From contig JAPTOF010000007.1 in NCBI GenBank assembly GCA_028554755.1, positions 14,617,001 through 14,681,000 of the forward strand: a DNA stretch of 64,000 nt. The letters are read 5' to 3'. The notes below the pieces were generated by a model. It did not search any database and was not told the origin of the DNA. It worked only from the letters and a program-made list of their open reading frames with translations. The stretch's first letter is position 1; the number at the start of each line of letters is the position of its first letter. This DNA is from Cordia subcordata. Its lineage: Eukaryota; Streptophyta; Magnoliopsida; Boraginales; Cordiaceae. This document shows, piece after piece, positions 59,172-64,000 of the stretch. Position numbers and translations under genes: made by a program.

Positions 59172-59894
59172 GCTGAACAGGTGCTATAATAAATACACTA
59201 TCCGTTTATTACCGTTCTGAACCATTTCTTCCTCACCTACCAAATCCCTAACACTAAAAACTCTTTAAATACACCTTTATTACACATTCAAATCATCAAT
59301 TCAAGTGTGCAAAATCATATATCATCATTCAATTAAGCTTTGAGCCAAATCATATATCATCATTCAATCAAGCTTTCAATCATTCTTGCAATATCTTTGA
59401 GCTTTCAAGAGTTTCATTCATTGCAATATCTTCTTTTTGAGAAGAAAATTTTTAGATTTTATCATTTCTTATTCCTTTGATTATATACACACTTTGAGAG
59501 CTAAAATTCTTGTGAGATTTATTCATTAAAGCCTGTAAAGTGTGGGAAAATCCTAAAGAGTGGAACTCTTGGGTTCTTTGAAGTTGAGCTTCAAAGGGGT
59601 GTAAGAAATTGGTTTGTGCTTCACCAAGATTTGAAAAAGCATCATAGTGAAGGTTGTTGAAGTCCTAAAGGAAACATCCTTAGGCAGTGGATGTAAGCTT
59701 GGTCAAACTACCTTAAATCGTTTGTCTCTCTTCTCTTTATACTTTTATTATCTTATTTACTTAAATTACTTATATTGTGTTTGATATATTGCTTGAAAGA
59801 ATTTGTTGAATTTTTGAAAATTTTTAAAAACGAAAATTAGTAATTATATCTTAATTCACCTTCCCCCCCCCCCCTAAAGATATTTGCACTTATA
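59172..59894 (+). repeat. 3' LTR of Sirevirus, lacking its 5' part
   Basis: Aligns with 52924-53564 from gctgaac onward and ends CACTTATA (terminal CA lost), followed by cttct. Compared with the 5' LTR it carries a duplication of an atcatatatcatcattcaa stretch near 59300-59380 and an extra 40 bp near 59720-59760. Confidence 0.88.
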
Positions 59895-59977
59895 CTTCTT
59901 TTCTCAAAATTGCTATTTTATAATTTTAAAATTTTAATACTGCTCTCAAAACATTATAGACTCAACTCCTAATATTA

Positions 59978-60090
59978 GGCCAAACAATTAATAGTTTTTA
60001 TTCAACATTACTTTTAATCAAAACTCTACTATTAAAAATTCTATATTTCAACAATTAAAATTTCACAATTAGGCCAAATAAAGCCTTACT
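59978..60090 (+). repeat. Repeat copy right of the Sirevirus
   Basis: Direct, diverged copy of 52028-52140: aggccaaacaattaat, aactctactattaaaa and acaattaggccaaata. Confidence 0.55.
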
Positions 60091-60824
60091 TAATTTCAAG
60101 TTTTCTTTAGACTGTAACGCCAACATATCTTTGAGAACTTCTAATTCTTAGGCATGGATAACACATTGACTGCATAAAGGCCTATAACTTTTTAGAATTA
60201 GTTTTCTATTAATTTAAACTATTCAAATAAGTGCTCAAATTTTATGAATATATTCCTCTTGTTCAAAATATTTGAATTAGCCTTCAGTAAATTTTTAAAA
60301 CACAAAGGACTAGTATCAATATTTTGAAATAATGGGACTAATTTGATTATTTTTAAAAATATTGAGGATTAATATTGGTATTTATAAATGATAAAGTCTA
60401 TATATAAAAGTTAAGTTTCCTTCCCTTGGCCCATTGCAGACCCTACCTGGCATAATCGATGACGGACAACAACAAAAAGATGAGCAATACCCAGAGTCAA
60501 AAAGTTTTATGCACTTGCGTCAATGTAATAACTATTCACACGTATTAAAATTTACACATTTTTATACAACACAAATATTACAGCTTTTGATCGATTTTTC
60601 ACAATATTTGTAGCAAAAATACCCTTCTAACACTTACGGTTACAACTAGCAAAATCAATGTTCATCCACACACATGACACATGCCATCCCTTAGTCTATT
60701 TCATTTATCCCAAACAAAATTAAAATCATGAATATTAGGATCAATATTTTAATTTTTGATGAGATCAACCTTATATTTCTCAATATATACTAATTCTCTA
60801 CAAAGTTCATTGCCCGCACTTGAC

Positions 60825-61060
60825 ATTGGGCCTTTTTGGATTAGGTTTTTTTAAGAAAAAAAATACTTTTTTTTTGACAAAATTAAATCAAATTTGTAAT
60901 AACTATTTGATTTAATTTTTTAAAAAATTAAAAGTTTAAAAAAAATTCAAATAAAAGTTTTTAAAAAATCAAAATTTTTAACTACTAAAAAAATATTTTT
61001 TAAAAATTATTAAAAAATACTTTTTAAAAAAAATCAATTCAAACATGCCTATTATGTGGC
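60825..61060. repeat. AT-rich MITE-like element
   Basis: The left end ggcctttttggattagg and the right end caattcaaacatgcc are inverted repeats of each other, enclosing long A/T runs. The pattern fits a hAT-type MITE with ggcctgtttggattg-like ends. A target duplication was not identified. Confidence 0.5.
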
Positions 61061-62449
61061 ACCGCCCTGCCTAAATGAAGTTCAGTAATCTAACCATGTG
61101 ATTCGTACTGCAAATAGCTTGTTTCCCACTATCTCGAAATTCGAAACAAAGCTGCTTCTTTTTCTTTTTTGTAAAAAAAAACCCAACCTGCTTCTTAATT
61201 AATTAAAGTTCACAAGTGCACCACTTTTATTGGCTCTCAAGTTTTATTGATTAGATAAGACGAAAACATTTTGAGATGGGTCTAGAATTCTCATCTTCTT
61301 ATCCACATGTTGTACTGTGGATTTCGAAAATTATGAAACATCTCTCTCTAGCAATACATGCAGCTTTGGTGAAGTATGATATTTTACTAGAATTCTCCAT
61401 GCATCGATAATAATAAGGTAAACTTAAGGTAATGTTTTTAACCCTAAATGCATGGAAGCAAATTAAATTAAGCAGTCCACTCAAACCGTGGCCGGAGGTT
61501 TGCAAGAAGATTTTGCATCAAAATTTTACTTTCAAAAAAGACACGTGTATCGTGAAATAAATAAATGTAACGATTGACTTGTCAAATATACTAATTAAAT
61601 TGTGAATTTTGGTCCGACCCTTACCACGTGTTCACGCCTCTGGATAAGACAAAAGGTATAAAATATCCTGAGAATTGTGAAGAGATAACCTGTTTAGGCT
61701 ACATTTAATAGCATTACTTGTGCTGCACTGATTAAGGTTACTTTTGGAACCAAAAAATAATATATATAATACTCGTAAGGAAAAGTAGTTTTAATTATTT
61801 GAGTTATCTTTAATTTTAATATACACTCATATATATATACACACGTTTATAGACATACACACAATAACAGCTAAACAAGCATGGATACCACTAGAAATAT
61901 CATAGAGGAATGTGAGAAGAACACATGATGAAGTCGTGGAAAGAATAAGAAGAAAGGAGGCTCTATTACAAATAGAAAAGACATACATATGCATAGGTTA
62001 ATTTAGTAAGATACAAAGAGAAACAATGCTTTATGCCCCGTAACATCATAAACGAAATTATTCTTCTACCCCGTGGAGCGTGTTCAACTAACAATAATAA
62101 TCAGCTGGTGCCTTTTGTTAGCTTCTACTAAAGTCAGTAGGAAGTCAATGTGACACCGGATCGGGCTTGCTAAAATCTGTTAAAACTAACGACCACCTTT
62201 GGAGTGCATAATCGCCCCTCTTGAATTTGAATGTCTTCATAATATCACAAACGATATTGTAGAGATTGTTTTATCATAACAGTGGCTGGTGATATATAGT
62301 AATATTTCACATTAGTTTATGGGTGATTTATGACTTTTAAATAAGTCGGTGGTAACGTAGTGTAGATATAATTAATAACTTAGATTAACCATTTTGACTC
62401 AATTGATTTAAAGACTCAAATAATTATTAATTATACCTTCATCCAATCT

Positions 62450-62660
62450 CGTTCACGAGTCTGGGGCTCTCGGTTCAGCAGGTATAGAACCAGATTCCAG
62501 TCGTGTACGGAAGCTAAGTACTATGTAGGATAAATTCCTAGAACAAGTATGTGGTGGAAGCCATCTCCTGAGTCTTACACTGCTTAGTATTTCGGTTGTG
62601 ATCATATACCTTACGTACCAGTTTTGCTCGCGAGTCTAAGGTCTAGGTTCAGGAGCGTAA
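62450..62660 (+). repeat. Pair of imperfect direct repeats, unclassified
   Basis: 62452-62490 (acgagtctggggctctcggttcag) and 62628-62665 (gcgagtctaaggtctaggttcag) are similar, 175 bp apart. The sequence between is less AT-rich than its surroundings. It may be the edge of an unknown repeat. Confidence 0.4.
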
Positions 62661-64000
62661 CAGATATGATTTAGATCTTTTCGATTGTTTTATGGAAAAA
62701 AAAAACAAATATTGTCAATCAAATCCCCCACACCTCCTCCTGATATGAAGTGTTTAGTCTTGTAATTATGCTGATGATATATGAATCTTCAAAAGCAAAA
62801 CGATAATTTATTTCCGCCAACAAGAAAAGCCGAAGAAGAATTCACACCATTACAAATAACCGAAGCACCTAGAGATCTACACATATCATTGAAATAGTTC
62901 CATTCATTTAATTCGACTCCTGTATTGGTTAATAATGATTTCGATGGGAAGCAGAGGCATGCAACTAGGTGAGGAAATAGAGTAGTGATTTTGAGGTGAC
63001 AAAGCTGGGAAGATTAAATGTGGATACATGGAGAGTAGCCTTGAATGTTTACCATCTGTTCACGTGATTTGGTCGTCATCTTCTGCTTGGCCAAACCCCC
63101 AAAAACCTTGGGACGAACCGACAATCCCATACTATGCGTTGCTTTTCCATGTGTTCCTTATCAGTACTTCTAAACACTCCAGGATAAAAATTATTTTCTC
63201 TTTGGTTTTGGTCGGAAAGTTATTTTCAACCCAAATGCTTTTCCTTTTCCTTCACTTTGTTCTTTTGTTTTTGAAAGCAGTCTAATGCATGTTAGATGAT
63301 GGAAGTCGTAATTTGACGCAATAGTAAATTCATAGTCCTTGTTGGTGTTTGTTTTGGAGGTTACGAACTATGTTTTTTCTAACTCCGTGTAAGTCTTGGG
63401 TTCTAAATTTTAAAAACAGTTTCATATAATAGATATTATTAAAATAGGGTTTAGACATTTTTTAAACTAGATTCTTACCGGATTCTAGAAATCGAGATTT
63501 TCAAAAGAGAGCCATATCTCTAATTGGATGTTGAGCCATTGGGTGTAAATCTGAGTGAATTTTTTTTGAAGAGTGGTTTCCTAAAGTAGACAAGGAAGCA
63601 AGCATGTGAATGCGTGATGGTGCTTGTCAAGTAACTTACTTGCTATACTTATACAAGCATGTATTTTCCTAGCTTGCTACACACATATAGAAGCATTCAA
63701 TGGGGACATGATCCATATTTAAAGCCTCACCATGAGGCATGGAATTCAAAGCCATGATGGTGCATAGAGGTCGTGACCGAAGGAATCATTGCCATCATGA
63801 ATGCATGGCAATTCGTGTGTTTAGTAAACAACAAAGTTGATCATTACAAGTCAAGATTCAATCACTTTACCCAACCGTAGAAGTTTGCTCAGAAAGCAGA
63901 TTTTACAAGTAAATTGATCGAAGGTCCGAACAATTTGGTTCACTCCTACAGGGTGTGCCCGCACTATTATTTTGTTGTTGCCATCATATTTGTACAATTA

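Larger units (their letters stand above)
52352..59894 (+). mobile_element. Sirevirus-type Copia retrotransposon with third ORF
   Basis: The insertion is bounded by cttct at 52347-52351 and 59895-59899. It has a 1.2-kb 5' LTR, a Met-tRNA primer-binding site two bases after it, gag with a CCHC knuckle, pol in Copia order, and after pol a further reading frame starting MVNLRTRSKK (58880), as known for Sireviruses. Its 3' LTR begins only at the equivalent of position 52924 of the 5' LTR, so the end of the third ORF, the polypurine tract and the left half of the 3' LTR are deleted. Many frames are long (342 and 282 codons), so it is younger than the other elements, but it carries stops and lost catalytic residues. 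Confidence 0.93.
60091..64000. other. Non-coding interval to the end of the window
   Basis: AT-rich, no supported gene. A MITE-like AT-rich segment (60825-61060) and a pair of imperfect direct repeats (62450-62660) are the only structures seen. The 85-codon frame at 63028 has no recognisable domain. Confidence 0.6.

Noticed and set aside
62500..62640. 5S rRNA-like gene
   Set aside because: Only short similarities such as cggaagctaagtac are seen; the internal control region and overall 5S layout are missing.
63028..63285. 85-residue ORF near the right edge
   Set aside because: Isolated, hydrophobic tail from TC-rich sequence, no homologous pattern recognised.

Overview
The window looks like AT-rich nuclear DNA from a flowering plant, most likely a eudicot. 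It holds intron-containing genes with GT-AG junctions, Ty1/Copia elements primed by initiator Met-tRNA, a Sirevirus-type element, Helitron and L1-type LINE remains, and a decayed piece of plastid 16S rRNA. No prokaryotic gene organisation is present. Only two loci look like intact host genes: a five-exon GH28 exopolygalacturonase (15371-18508, +) and a three-exon R2R3-MYB transcription factor of the MYB98/MYB64/MYB119 type (35503-32929, -). A third, two-exon membrane-protein locus (49199-48576, -) appears to be a fragment or pseudogene.

Layout. 1-12430 is one decayed L1-type LINE (endonuclease, reverse transcriptase, zinc-binding and RNase H parts, all +). It is interrupted by three separate LTR retrotransposons, all on the minus strand, each recognised by paired LTRs and a 5-bp target duplication: 1587-3004 (short, non-autonomous), 3568-6653 (non-autonomous) and 7668-11303 (Copia that has lost RT and RNase H). 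12431-15240 is non-coding. The polygalacturonase gene follows, then a Helitron helicase relic (19270-19815), a second LINE 3' fragment on the minus strand (21450-22590) and a complete but dead Copia element (22961-27738, TSD ccatt).

27739-32900 is non-coding apart from the plastid 16S relic (30207-30490) and microsatellites. The MYB gene occupies 32929-35503. 35504-46300 is non-coding with small repeats, notably a 394-bp Mutator-like fold-back MITE with a 9-bp target duplication (41901-42294) and a Sirevirus-like LTR remnant (44522-45716, -). 46310-50720 carries a Copia 3' end, two solo LTRs of one family, each with its own target duplication, the membrane-protein fragment, and a duplicated promoter-like block. 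52352-59894 is a Sirevirus with gag, pol and the beginning of an extra third ORF after pol; its 3' LTR has lost its 5' half. The remainder to 64000 is non-coding with MITE-like repeats.

Functionally the genes do not form a pathway. The polygalacturonase would be secreted and trim pectin, and the MYB would be nuclear. Exopolygalacturonases of this clade are often pollen genes and MYBs of this clade are often female-gametophyte or embryo genes, so both may be reproductive, but their proximity is probably incidental. I did not find a convincing new biological system. The most interesting items are the nested insertions, the Sirevirus GC-rich module repeated in front of its third ORF, the non-autonomous elements with unidentified internal sequence, and the orphan membrane-protein locus.
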